A DNA stretch of 64,000 bases from Scedosporium boydii (GCA_002221725.1 NJFT01000009.1:62001-126000); one strand, 5' to 3'. Positions 46,661 to 58,569 are shown, numbered from the stretch's first letter. Notes: generated from the letters alone by a model not told the origin. Numbers and translations: made by a program.

Positions 46661-48041
46661 TTAGGCGGCCGTCAACCTGTGGATCTCCTGGAAGAAGAAC
46701 TTCAAGTCTTCAGGGTTCACACCGGGAGTAATGCCTAGACAATGTCAGCAACGCTTCCATCTTCCTCTACTCGAAAGACCGAATTGTTTTTATAAACATA
46801 CCGTGACCTAGATTTGCAATCCAGCCCTTCTTGCCACCACCGAACCCGTCTACCATGTCCTTGACGGTTTTGGTAATGAGCTCCTTCGTGCCATACAAGA
46901 TACCAGGATCGGCATTGCCCTGGAAGACGATTGGCCGGTTACCCCGGATCTGGACTGCCTCTCGTGGGTCTCGCAGCCAGTCCAGGCCGACGACATTGTA
47001 GCCGAGATCACACAACGAGTCAAGGGCGAACCAAGCTCCCTTGGCGAAGACGGTCATGGGAACCGGCTCGAGTCCGAGCTCCTTCAGCCTAGGAGGGAGG
47101 TGCGTCGAGATGTATCGCAAGTAGGGCTCGGAGAATTCCTTGAACGAGGCCGGGGAATGCTCGCCCGCCCACGAGTCGAACACCATTACAAGCTAAAGAG
47201 TAGGGGCTGTATGTCAGCGGGGATATACTGGTTGTTTGGGGGGGGGGGGGTTTCTTATTGAGACGAACCTGGGCACCAGCCTTGACCTGCAAGGCAAGAT
47301 ACTCGACGCATATTTCGGAAATCTTCTGTAGCACCTTCTTCGACTCTTCGGGGTGTCGATAGATCCAACGCTTTGACTCGGCGAATAGCTTCGTGCCGCC
47401 GCCCTCAACCATGTAGCAGAACAGCGTCCAGGGAGCGCCGCAGAATCCGATAAGCGGCACCCGTCCGGCAAGCTTCTTCCTCGTCAAAGTTATAGCCTTG
47501 TAGACGTAATCCAACTCGCTCGCGACGTCGACTTTCTTCTCGAGGAGCTGAGCGTACTGGGGGTCTTCGGGCGACTTGAGAGGATGGGGGAAATGCGGCC
47601 CCTTCTTTTCTAGCATCTCCACGGCCATTCCCATGGCCTGCGGGATGACGAGGATATCGGAGAAGATGATGGCGGCGTCTATTAGACCGGCATAACGTTC
47701 TACGGGCTGCAGGGTAAGCGTCGAGGCCACCTCGGGGTCCCGGCAGCAGTCGAAGAAGTCACGGTTGCCCTTGGCCTCGTGATATTCGGGAAGGTATCTA
47801 CCAGCTATGAAAAGACCACAGAGCTTTAGCAGTGCGTCGCAAGTGAGGGTAAAATATAGGAAGCATCGCGTGTGCATGTACCCTGTCGCATCACCCACAT
47901 CGGAGGGCGCTCCACCTCCTCGCCTAGAGAGTGTTAGTACTTGTGAATTTCCGTCAATTCATCAAGTAGTGGCCCATATATCTTACCCCAAGCGGCGCGA
48001 ATGAGCAAGTCGTTCTTCAATGGCTCGAATGTGTGTTCCAT
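46661..48041 (-). CDS. HEM12: Uroporphyrinogen decarboxylase, 365 aa
   Basis: Five exons: 47987-48041, 47882-47923, 47269-47804, 46802-47192 and 46661-46734. Introns of 63, 77, 76 and 67 nt all have GT-AG ends. The enzyme removes four carboxylates from uroporphyrinogen III to give coproporphyrinogen III, in the cytosolic part of haem synthesis. Signature 1 is rebuilt across two introns: [18 protein letters not shown], with the substrate-binding Arg residues. Other family blocks are [51 protein letters not shown] and [12 protein letters not shown], and [19 protein letters not shown] near the end. Length matches yeast Hem12 (362 aa). Intron 3 carries a 13-nt homopolymer (G on the plus strand, 47238-47250). 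It is divergent from the 712-aa gene. Confidence 0.96.
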
Positions 48042-48567
48042 TTTCGGGTCTATGTACCAGGAAAGCTTGGAGAAATCGACTTTTCTATCTCAGTTTTCGG
48101 ACCCCGCCATCAAGATATGACCTGAGTTGTGAAGCTTTAGCACCTCGGCCCCTCATTTACTGGGAACGGCAAAGAAGTTTGCATTTGATGTAGGTACCCT
48201 TGCTTGCCCCGCGATTCTTATGTCAGATTATGTATCTTCAAGCTTGGGCAATTTTTACAACTTGAACTTCAGTTGGATGGATTCTCTTTGTCAGCTTTTT
48301 TCGGGGCGTGCTGATAGCTTTTCCGGAGATCACCCAGAGCTTCCTTCAATCCATTCTCGCCTTGTCGAAAACAAAATTTGGGAGGACAATTGTCGCGCAA
48401 AAGCCCAAATAACCAACCTGCGGAAGTCATCACGAGCCCCTATAGTCCCGAAAGTCCCTGCCGATAACCGATGAATTCGATGCAATAACTGGGCTAGCAG
48501 CAGCTGGAGCTGGATGAATTGACGATCTTCAGTGGCACTAGCCCAACCCGTCAAGCCACGAACCTCA
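48042..48567. promoter_or_regulatory. Divergent promoter, HEM12 and the 712-aa gene
   Basis: 526 bp between divergent start codons. The right gene's frame stays open a little upstream of its first ATG (to a GTG at 48532), so the true start could be slightly different. No TATA box is evident. Confidence 0.4.
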
Positions 48568-50706
48568 ATGTCTGTCCGATCCCTCCAGACACCAGGCTGT
48601 AGCCAAGCTGTCCGCCGACAGATCCTCGCGACCTCGGAAGGACTATGGGTCTCCGATAGCAGTCTTTCGCGCGCATTCGAACGATATTGTGCCGTATCTC
48701 CCGCAGCTCGACGCCATGTCTCCTTTGTCCCGGGTCCCCTGGAGAGCCGCCGACGCCTAGGCCGTAGGCACATGGCTGAACTCTATTCATTTCAATCGCA
48801 TGCCTCGTTGCCGCCGTGGGCTCTAAACGTACCAACGGACCTCGGCAGGTGGAATTGGCAGGCCCCTACATCACCAGAAGACCGTCTCGTGGATGCCGAC
48901 CAGCAGGAGCCCGGACAAACGTTTGCGTCGTGGACACAACTTTTCGGTAGCCCCTCTACGAGCAGTGCTTCGGTGTCGGAGTGGTCGGGATTATGGAGCA
49001 CAGAGGCTGGGCCGGAAAGGGATGACCCATTTCTTAGCGATATGGACCTTTTGGTTTCCAAGATACGAACCGAACACTCCGGCACACTGCCAGCACAACT
49101 AGCGTCCTTTCTCGAACGAACGAAACGTGACGCAGCGGACGGCTCCCTGGCAACACATCATCTCTACCAAGTTTTGAATACGATCCCAGGACAACTGTTT
49201 CAATACGGCCACCCAGAGTCCTCGATTAGCAGCGTCTATGAGGCATTGTGTTGCACCATTGGCTCGTCCGAGGCTCTTCGTGCGGATAGATTCGAGCCCC
49301 GTTTCTGGAACTCCCTCCTAGCCGAGATATCTCTTCTCAACGGAAGGCAGGATGCTTGTAAATTGTTCAAGCAAGTGATGTTGCTCGTCCCGAAGGCCCA
49401 TCTCGAGCAGCTCCGGGATTCAGTGAGCATAGTCTTTGCGTCCCTCTTCCAGGCATCAGCCGGTTTGGTGGGAAATACACAGAGTCCAAGGAACGAACTC
49501 CCTTTCCAACAGCAGGCAACAGACGTTTCGCGCGCCCTGAGCCGGTTCTCCCTTGCCCAACGCAATAATGTGTATACGGACATAGTTGATGCAAGCATCG
49601 GGTCTCTCACCTCCCCCGATTCGCGCTCTCTACGTGTCTTCTGGCTATCGGTTCTCGCTAGAACCCCGTCTGTGCCTGATTCTTTTCTCTTTGAATCCAT
49701 GGAAAAACTATTCGGCAACAGCGGCGAGGCGGAGTCTCTATCCGATTCCGAAATCTGCCAGCTATTGACCCTTCAATGGGCCTGCCGTGGATATTTTACG
49801 AAATCGAAGGGCCTTTCAGCCAAGATCAGGCTCGGCTCAATAGCGACCAAGGAGGAACTAGTTCTCGCGCAGTTCGCTCGAGCGATATGCAAAAGATTGC
49901 CGAAGGAGAGCCAGACACCAGCCCTGGCTAGCCTATGCCAATGCCTACGAACCATGGGGCGTCTGCATAGCTTGGGAAATTCTTTCGAAAGCCTCTGCCA
50001 GGAGTCAGAGAAATTAGGCGGCCGAGCGCTGGCCAGCGTCGCCGCTGTGTGCCATGATGTCTCCTTGGCACTGAGACTCTATGAAATGACAACGACATAT
50101 GCGGAAAAGTTCCGCGACGAAACCCAGACCGGGAAGAAGAAAAGGACCGACGAATGGGATTGGAGGTTATGGCTCCCATATCTCGAGGAGCTGGTCGCAG
50201 ACCCGTCTATTGACGCAAGAAAGTTGAGGGCCTTGCTCGAGGTAAAGCGGAATTGGGTTCCGCCCTCTCATCCTACTCGCACCGCTACGGACAACAATCA
50301 AGATCAAAACACGTCTTCACGACTAGGGTTACTGTCAAGTTCGACAGTGTACCTCCTCGAGAAATCAGCCGAGAGGATTGCGACTTGCTTGACGGAAAAC
50401 GCACTTGGGCGGTTGGACAGAACTGCCCTCCATCTGGTGGAGACTCGAATTCGATACTTGAAGAATCACGGGGTGCAGCTGGGACCGAGAGTTCTACGAA
50501 CCCTCGCATATTTACTCACTCGCGACCTTGCCAACGGAGAACCGGGTAGGAATTCTCGGGTTCGGTGGCTTTTGCAATTGATTGCGAGCTATGAAGGCCC
50601 TGAAGCTGCTGTTGCCGCGGAATCAATGTTGGGCAGATGGCGGATGCATAATCGGAGGGCTTGGCTTGTTCGGCGCCGAGAGGAGACCCGACAGACTGAT
50701 GGGTAA
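48568..50706 (+). CDS. Unrecognised 712-aa protein, probable mitochondrial targeting
   Basis: A single exon. I do not recognise the family. The first ~70 residues from ATG 48568 (MSVRSLQTPG, later SLSRAFERYCAVSPAARRHVSF and SRRRLGRRHM) are rich in Arg and Ser, with few acidic residues, which suggests mitochondrial import. After that the protein is mostly helical with many short Leu/Ala-rich helices (LYQVLNTIPGQLFQYG; FWNSLLAEISLLNGRQDACKLF; LEELVADPSIDARKLRALLE; LVETRIRYLKNHGVQLGPRVLRTL). This helical-repeat character resembles PPR or TPR-like organelle RNA factors, but I cannot define repeat units. It ends MLGRWRMHNRRAWLVRRREE, a basic tail. It is head-to-head with HEM12. Codon use and openness over 2.1 kb make the gene itself secure; its role is not. 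Confidence 0.82.
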   Translation: MSVRSLQTPGCSQAVRRQILATSEGLWVSDSSLSRAFERYCAVSPAARRHVSFVPGPLESRRRLGRRHMAELYSFQSHASLPPWALNVPTDLGRWNWQAPTSPEDRLVDADQQEPGQTFASWTQLFGSPSTSSASVSEWSGLWSTEAGPERDDPFLSDMDLLVSKIRTEHSGTLPAQLASFLERTKRDAADGSLATHHLYQVLNTIPGQLFQYGHPESSISSVYEALCCTIGSSEALRADRFEPRFWNSLLAEISLLNGRQDACKLFKQVMLLVPKAHLEQLRDSVSIVFASLFQASAGLVGNTQSPRNELPFQQQATDVSRALSRFSLAQRNNVYTDIVDASIGSLTSPDSRSLRVFWLSVLARTPSVPDSFLFESMEKLFGNSGEAESLSDSEICQLLTLQWACRGYFTKSKGLSAKIRLGSIATKEELVLAQFARAICKRLPKESQTPALASLCQCLRTMGRLHSLGNSFESLCQESEKLGGRALASVAAVCHDVSLALRLYEMTTTYAEKFRDETQTGKKKRTDEWDWRLWLPYLEELVADPSIDARKLRALLEVKRNWVPPSHPTRTATDNNQDQNTSSRLGLLSSSTVYLLEKSAERIATCLTENALGRLDRTALHLVETRIRYLKNHGVQLGPRVLRTLAYLLTRDLANGEPGRNSRVRWLLQLIASYEGPEAAVAAESMLGRWRMHNRRAWLVRRREETRQTDG

Positions 50707-53700
50707 TCTATCTCAACCGGGGTCTCCAAGTGTACAAATTATCAGGCATCCAATTATATATAGTTACTTCAAATAGTTGTACACAGGTAGATCAATGTAT
50801 ATTTCAAAGTTGCGGGAGACAGACACTTTTAGTATTTTTATCATAATCAAGAAGACACCTTTGTGATTTGCAATATATACACTTGACATTGTACGTGCAG
50901 TGCTGCCTGCAGAGAGACGCGACGCGAGTCGAACCATATCGAAGCACGGCAAAGCGGAATTATTTGATGTGCATTTTTTTTTCCGTCTCTGGCCATGCCG
51001 AACTCTCGGTGCCTTCAAGTTCTTACTTCGCAAGATCAATCAGAGGGTCGCAACAGGGAATGGAGGGAAAGAGAATATTTGGATTTCTCCACGTACAGCG
51101 ACATTTGTCATTTCCTTGCAACGGCAACGAGTCAACGGGCGGGGTGTTATAGGGTCGTTTGTGTGATATAGGTACCGTACTTCGTGCCTCGAGCCGGCTC
51201 TTGCTGATCTCGCGGCCAAGATTAGATCAAGGGTGTTGGCAGTTCCTCGGTTTGAGTCTCCAGCGGGGACGGGCTATTTGGATTTATCATTTCTCTTTCT
51301 AGAAATACGAAAACAGAGGAACCAAACTCAAATCTGAGAAATTAGATTTATTGACGATACCACGCGTCTGGTGGCTTCCAAATCCTTCGATATCGTATGT
51401 GCTAACGGCTCACGGTACCGAGGCAAGCAAGAAACCACGAGGAAAAATAGGCGAATGCAGTTTTAATAAAAGGAAACAATTTGATATTTCTCGAGGTGTG
51501 CAAGAGGTTGAGGCACCACTTTCGCGGAATTAAGCAAACCGGCGGTGCATGATGATTGCGAAAGAGGTAGTCGACAAGGTGCATGTGCATTCGACTGCTC
51601 CAATCGTGGTTGAGTTGACACCATCTTCAAGATCCTCCCGCGGTCAGAAGCGCGGTTGGAATCTAATTGATTAATCCGATTTGATCCTGAAATGGAAGAG
51701 CGCCCGCAACAGAAGGAGGATGTCCAACCCCCTTCCTCCCAATTTGTGCTACTGGGGGCGGGAGTTGCAGCTGGATGTTCACTGCCGCCTATGGGCTCGT
51801 ACATCAGCCCTACCCTGCCTGTGCCACCGGGTCGTGATGAGAAAGCGACTTTGCAGGAAACTCCCAACATGCCTTTATACCCCTGCTCCCTGTTCCCTGC
51901 AACTGTCCACCCTGTTTGTCCTGACATCATATGCATCATCCTCATAACAGTCGAGGGAATCAGATGACGACCGTACTTCGTACTTCATAGACACGGGCTC
52001 CCCGGATGGTGAAGCCATTTTGTTCCAGCCGACCATACAAGACACATCGAATGTACGAAGGAGATGTATCGTGCCCTGTGCATTGGGATTTCCACTAGAA
52101 TGCCGCCAAGAGAGAGCACAAGCCACGGTCGTATCTTGGCCCATACAAAGTACCTTTTTGCTCCCTGACTTTGTGCATTCTTCAAGCGGCACGTTTCAAT
52201 TGGATCCAGGAACGATAACGCAACACCGGCCAGGCCCCAGGGCCTATCCAAAGTCTAAGCCAGGCAAGCGGGGGCGGGAACATGACCAGCCTCGGTGGAA
52301 AACTGCATTTCTTGCGTCCTGTCTGCCTTGTCTTTTGAAGGATTCGGCTACTTCGTACAAAGTGCGAAGTCGCCTGACCGCAGTCGCTCTCGCTTGTTCC
52401 GGGTCGAATGAAGATTTCATTAAATCCAGCCAGGCGAGAGAGTCATGGCAGATGCCGGGTTCGAGTGCTCGTTATGAACTTGCAGAAGTGGGTTTGGAGG
52501 ATTCAACACCACCTTGGCATACATCCCAAACATCACAAACCTGTACCAAGGGAGTGGTTTTAAGGTTCCACTCTGAGAGGTCACTGATCCTTGCTGATCA
52601 GTTGTACATAGCGCAGTGTATGGAGTAATTTTAAGCGCCCGTGTGCATCACTGCATAAGTAGTGTCCCTCTCTGGGGTCGAAGATGGCTTCTCTATCATC
52701 TCATTTGTTATACCTGCAGGATGGTAAGCGAGGTTAGCTCGGGACTGGCGGGTAATATCCTGGGTCTCCTCTTGTGAGACTTGTTAGAAAGAAAGTATGC
52801 CTTCAAGAGGGTTGTATTTTTGAAATTCTTGGCTTGCAAATATGCATTCAAGTTAGCGCGGTGAGGATGTTGTTGTCCCAGTAAGACAAATACTTCTGGC
52901 AAGATATTGAAACTCTCGTCTCAACGACGAAAGCCGGCATCTTACGGTGGTCTCTTGTTTCTAGATCGCTGGATCGACATGCATTGATCCTGGGGGCCTA
53001 TCGGTGTTGCCCAAATCCTGCGGCATGGGGGGGGAACATGGGAGCGCCATCGAGACGCCACGGGAAGGAATGGAAGCTGTTCTCGATGTCCACGTGTGGT
53101 CTTCTCGACCATCAGCCCGGAAGGGCTATACAAAATCTTCAGGATCAAATTGAAACGTACCGAGTATTTACCCAAATGTCAATGCATATTCTCAATATGT
53201 TCTAGCTCGAAGAAGGGTTACCCTGGACGAAGTCCTTTTGTTTCAGTATCGCGATCTCTTCTGGGCAGCTGCTTGATCCTGCCGGAAGCTGTATTCTGCA
53301 CTTCTCAAGGAAAAAAATTACCACGAAGTACACTACGGTTATGGGAGGCTATACTGCTCCTCCATATACTTCGTAGAATGGATATACCTCAGTGCGCATT
53401 TGACATCTGCAATTATTCGGGGTAAAATCTTAACGCCCCACTTATGAATCCGCCAAGTTCATGTATTGATATGACGGAGAGCGCAGATCAAAAAGACTCT
53501 TCATAACTGCAGGGGTTTGTGCGGTAATGACCTGGGTGATTTGACATTTTGACAGAGGATCACCCACCTCAACTTGGGGTGTAAGTGCCTGGCTATGACA
53601 AAAAGTGAGTGCTCAGATTAGACTTCGGAAGTTTGGAACCGGTACAACGGTGACAATACATCAGACCAATAATTAATTCGATACCTCATACCTTTGTAGA

Positions 53701-55776
53701 TTCCAGAGCCCTGGAAAGGTTAGAGCTTCAACCTCACCAAGAGATGGGGAAAGGGAGGGGGTTAAGATGACAAGGGCTCACAAAGTACCATAACAGGGGG
53801 TGTTTTACGAGGTTCTACTTGTACTTGTCCTGACACCGAGTGCTATTAGTCCCCATCTCCAACCCTCCAACCACTCAATGAGGCCGCACTAGCTGCTGAC
53901 CGAGTCTTGCCCCAGATCCATATGGTACGAAGTAGTTTATCTTTGTCGACGGTAGGATCATTTAACTTCCCATCCATTGTGAGGACCTTCCTTCGGTTGG
54001 CTCTGCCACCCTGAGAGCCCCTGGAAGGATGAAACCTAGCGTGGCGCGTTTTTCGATGGAGATCTGGGAGTGAGGCTTGGTGAGGCCCGCGGTGGATACT
54101 GATACTGGGATTGCAGCTAGTTCTCGCGATACCTCATCTGTGAGGGGTCAGCCGTCGGGTGTTGATAGCGCTAAGAACTGGATGGGGCCAAAACATCGAG
54201 GTATCGTGCGCTAGCTAGACTCCTCTTCTGGGGCAATTGCCCCGTGAGCATCGCCTCGAGGCAGGGTACCACACATTCATCCTCGCACCGGTTGAGCCTG
54301 TCTCGTAGTTCTCTCTCTCTCTCTCTCAAAGATCCGGCACTGTCTTCCCAGATGTTATCACGACAGGCTCTAACGAATGGGGCGGGACTCTAGCTTCCTT
54401 GGAAGGATCAGTATCTGGATCCCTCAATCGACCATTGTGCTTAGTTCTCACCTTAAAAGCTCCCAATTATAGAAATAGTCGTTACACCTCTTTCGGGCCT
54501 TATATGTGTCCATTGACCATCTGCCGTATGAAGGATTGATGGCTGTCCACTTCCGGCGCATACGGGACCGAGCCGGGCAAGAGCAACGGCATGAGCCGCC
54601 GATTATCCACATCCATGATACTTGACAAATCCCACCTAACGTGGACGATGATGACAATTTTGGTTTGGCCATCGTCCTGAAGATCAACTCATTAAATTGC
54701 CATTTAAAGACCCATCCTACTCCCTGCTCTGTCTTCTTGTTGCCTTGATGTTGCTTGTCGCCTGTCGTCTCTCTTTCTCTTTAGTACTTCCTCGATCCTT
54801 CATCTATACCCATCACTGACATCAAATTCTTTATACTCGCAGTCCAAGTTCAGCCCTTCTTCCTTGCCACAGTCTCCGGGTGCCTCCTTCCACTTCGTCC
54901 CTCGTTCCTCGTCCAGCGCCCCTTCCCATTCTTTGCTCCGCATTCTAAAAGCATAGTGAGGGAAGTGCCTTCCTGCGTGTAGGAAGGTGCCAAACCTTGT
55001 GTGTCGTCATTGTCACTCGTGTCTCAATCTTTTGGGAAGTACGACTGGATACTGGCTTGTGAAGAAGAATATCCGGCGTGCAGTTTGGTGTCTTGCTTCT
55101 GGTCCCTCCTCTCCACTTCATATCTCCATCCTCTTCCCTCCCATCGATCAATATTTTTCACTCTAGCTGCATTTTAGTCACTGGTGCATTGCTCGTCTTC
55201 CCGCCTTCTCAAGTTCACAACACCAACAAGACTGCCACTAGGTTCCTTCCTGGTGGGGCTGTGTATCCTTCGGCAGCCCTACTGCAGTGGACGCCTGCGC
55301 GAGGACCGCGCTACCAATAAGCGCATCCACGCCCCCCCTCCGATATTTCCTTATTTCCTAGTAATCCAACACGTTACAAGTCCAGTTCCATTACCGCCTT
55401 TCCGAGCCGGGCTCGTAAGTGGTGGTTCTGTGCTGTACTCGTGCTGCTGGTGTTACTGCTGGAGGGGCAAAAGGTCCGAGTCCCTACGACAGTCCTTACG
55501 TCCGTAAGGGACTATTTCACGCACCCCTGTTTTTTTCTGCCGCTGTTGGTGTTTTTGACGAGGAACTGGGTACTTGAGTACCTAACCGACTTGGACATTC
55601 GCGCCAGGCGCTGTTCCGGGTCAAGTCGGCCAAAAATATCAGAGCAGAGGGGGGCGATTTAAAGGGAGTGTTGGTTGGCTATAAGAGGCCTCGGGGACGA
55701 GAGTCGAAGGCCTCTACAAAATTTGTTGAAAAGTCTTCTTTTTAACCTATTTTGTTCTTTATTTTTGTCTTTCCCA
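50707..55776. other. Gene-poor stretch, 5.1 kb, and transcription-factor leader
   Basis: No supported gene. Four TACTTCGTA/TACGAAGTA 9-mers occur (51974, 52349, 53367, 53926), making this one of the densest regions for the motif. A CT microsatellite lies at 54310-54327. From about 54700 to 55776 the plus strand is CT-rich, the usual look of a fungal promoter or leader, so the Zn2Cys6 gene may have a long 5' leader with short upstream frames (for example an ATG near 55096). A TATA-like CTATAAGAGG at 55679 would instead give a short leader. A 202-codon frame at 52020-52628 contains the motif itself and is probably spurious. Confidence 0.5.
54310..54327. repeat. CT microsatellite
   Basis: Nine uninterrupted CT/TC dinucleotides about 1.45 kb upstream of the Zn2Cys6 transcription-factor start. 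Confidence 0.85.
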
Positions 55777-58569
55777 ATGGCCAGTCACAGCTATCGGGGT
55801 GAATCCGGGTCATCTCGATCCGTGTCTACCGGTCGTGGGCACGGAAGTCCTCCGAGATCTGACGGCCATGGCGCTGGCTCCGCTTTCCAGGAACCGGCAC
55901 CGGGGACCGCGGCCGCCGGGGGTGTTTCTCCGTCACCTTCACCTTATCCATCCCATTCCGCAGGGTCAAACTCACTTGTCAACAAACCAATTCGTCGCCG
56001 CATGCGCATGATAACGTCATGTCTCGAGTGCCGACGTCGGAAACTAAAGTGTAACAAGAAGTCTCCCTGCGAGAACTGCGTCAAGTTCTCACGAGAGTGC
56101 GTGTTCCTTTCTTCGAAACTCGACGAGGCGAGCCAAATGCGCCTGACAGAGATCAAAGAAAAGGTCGGGTCGTTAGAGCGCGCCTTAGAAAGGGACATCG
56201 CCAAACCAAGTTCATCGTCGCGAGCCTCGGGCCAACAAGGCTTCATAGTGGACGATATCGACTACGAACTCGCCGACGAGTTGGACCCTTGGCCGTCTTC
56301 CTATGTTAGCGTGGATACGGCGTACGGTGACGATACCTCCGAAGGTATCGAGGATGTTCTCGACCTAGGTGTTCAAGTGGGAAGGATGCGAATAACAGAT
56401 CGCATTGGTGGGCTCTCCAGACCTCAGCTCAGCGAGGAAGTAAGTAACACCTGCTCGATTTCCCCTCCACTTTTGACCCCAAGTTCGTAAGCGAGGTACG
56501 GATCGGCGTACTCGTTTCCGTCAACGGGAATAGGAATGAGAGCAACGAAAACGGAACTTTGTTAACCGCAAGCAGATATTGTCATCTATAGGTCCCCGGA
56601 TGCCCTCTGGGCATACCGTCGACCCGGGCGCAACAACGGCAAACCCGCAGAGCTGGACAACTACATCGTCGCCTGACGGATCTGTTCCCGACTTTATGCA
56701 GCCCGGACCAACTTATATCCAACCGTCCACCGGACTCATGTTCGGCCATTCTCCACACCCGTCCCCCCAGCTGGATCTGTTGCTCCCACCAAGAGCCACC
56801 TGTGACCAGTTGATGGACCAATATTTCCGAGCCGTTCACCCGGTCGCGAGATGCGTTCACAGGCCATCCTTTCGCGAAGATTACCTGTCCTTCTGGGACG
56901 AGGTGTGCTCCAATGTTGAGCCGAGGGCGTCAACCCAGGCACTTATGTTTGCTGTTATGTTCAGCGCTGCTGCTAGTTTGGACGAGGAGGATGCTATTCA
57001 ACGCTTCGGCTTAGACCGCCAGGTACTAGTGAACAACCTCAAACTTGCGGCTGAGACGGCGCTGTGCAAAGCTTCATTTCTCCGAACAACCAGAACAGAA
57101 ACAGTTCAGGCCCTAGTTATCTATCTGGTGAGACGAACTGACTCCTATCTTGGATACCTGCTAAAAAAAGAACGAATTTGCTGACAAACCATCGTCATTA
57201 GATTCCGCTTTGCAGAGCAGAGATCTCGAGAGCCCATTCTGTCTTGGTTGGCGCTTCGATCAGGCTAGCTGAATGCATTGGACTGCACCGGGACGGTGAA
57301 AGTTTCGGCCTTAACCCTGTAGACACCTATGTCCGACGGCTTCTGTGGCACCAGCTATGCTTCCTCGATATCCGAACAGCAGAAGCCCACGGCCCTCGAC
57401 CGTTCATCCGGCGAGAGGAGTATGATACAAAGCTTCCCGTGAACTGCGACGAGGACGCAATCCAGGCTGCCGGTCCGCCACCAACCGCCGAAGAGCGGTG
57501 GACGCCAATGCTTCTGCCTCTCATTCGTTTCGAGATCAACGAAATGATGCGGGTCATCTGGCAGGACCGGCGTAAACTCGAAAACAAAAAGATGCTTCTG
57601 ACGGAATTGCTATCGAAAACTGAAAATTTTCGGAGACGAATGCTGGTAAAGTATGAAGGAATGCTGAGCGACGACGATCCGATTCAACGATATACCAAGT
57701 TGGTTATGCATATGCTGCTTTATCGGTTGTATGCGATGGTCTTGAACGGGTACTATCGGAGTGCGGAGTCACAGCTGCCACAGCAACTCAATAATGTCCT
57801 GATTATGGCAGGCATCATGATTATTGAAATAGCCATCCAGCTCGAGAATGACAGGGTATTTGGGGAGTGGGTGTGGTATTTTGGGGCATACGCGCAATAT
57901 CAGATTGCTCTCTTGCTCGCCACCGAGGCATTCCACCAGCCTCATCGCCGTGAGTCTGGAAGGATATGGGCGTGTCTCGACTACGTCTTCAATCTTGACC
58001 GCAACATGCCCCGAGAAGTGAAAGCGTTGCACATATTAAGCGAAGTTCAGTCGAAGACCGCCGTCTACCAGAGTATCCGGAATCTCAGGGTGTATCCGAG
58101 AGCTCGGTCAGCTTCGGCACCAGATATTGAGCAAAGTCACGACCGAGATAGTGCGAGCCCTGAGATGCGCTCTGCATCTAGTCTTGAACAAACGCAGCAG
58201 CAACAGCAGCGAATTCGGCAGCCGTCGCAGCACCATCTGCACCCCTACTACCAGTCCTCTGCCTCAACCTCTCCACGGCAGGAAGCTGCGCTTCTGGCAG
58301 GATCTTATAGTGTCGGCCAGCCTTCGAGTCGCACCTCTAGCGACGCCAGTGGCGAAGGCGGCGCGACGCGCCTAGCCCCTGGTACCAGCGGAGCGCTTCC
58401 AGTATATGGAAGCAGTGCAGAAATTCGACCCAATGTAGTTAACCAATTGGAAGGTATCGACTGGGAAGCTATCAGTTCGATTTTCCCAGCGGATCCCACC
58501 ACCGGAGAGATCAACCTCGCAGGATATCATGACCCTTCGATATCAATCAATTGGCAGGAGTGGAGATAG
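55777..58569 (+). CDS. Zn2Cys6 (Gal4-type) transcription factor with fungal-specific domain, 860 aa
   Basis: Three exons: 55777-56439, 56576-57127 and 57202-58569. Introns are 136 nt (GTAAGT...AGCAG) and 74 nt (GTGAGA...ATTAG, branch CTGAC). The DNA-binding zinc cluster is CLECRRRKLKCNKKSPCENC plus VKFSREC, with Cys at 82, 85, 92, 98, 101 and 108 in the canonical C-x2-C-x6-C-x5-C-x2-C-x6-C spacing. A short coiled coil follows (MRLTEIKEKVGSLERALERD). The fungal-specific regulatory domain covers residues ~300-640, including YFRAVHPVARCVHRPSFREDY, ASIRLAECIGLHRDGE and RRLLWHQLCFLDIRTAEAHGPRP. The C-terminus is Ser/Gln-rich and ends in an acidic/aromatic segment (LEGIDWEAISSIFPADP) that could be an activation domain. 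The start is the first ATG in frame after a hydrophobic, leader-like run. Target genes are unknown, and no metabolic cluster surrounds it. Confidence 0.9.

Noticed and set aside
52020..52628. 202-codon plus-strand frame
   Set aside because: Contains a copy of the dispersed intergenic 9-mer, has no recognisable domain and no splice or promoter context.
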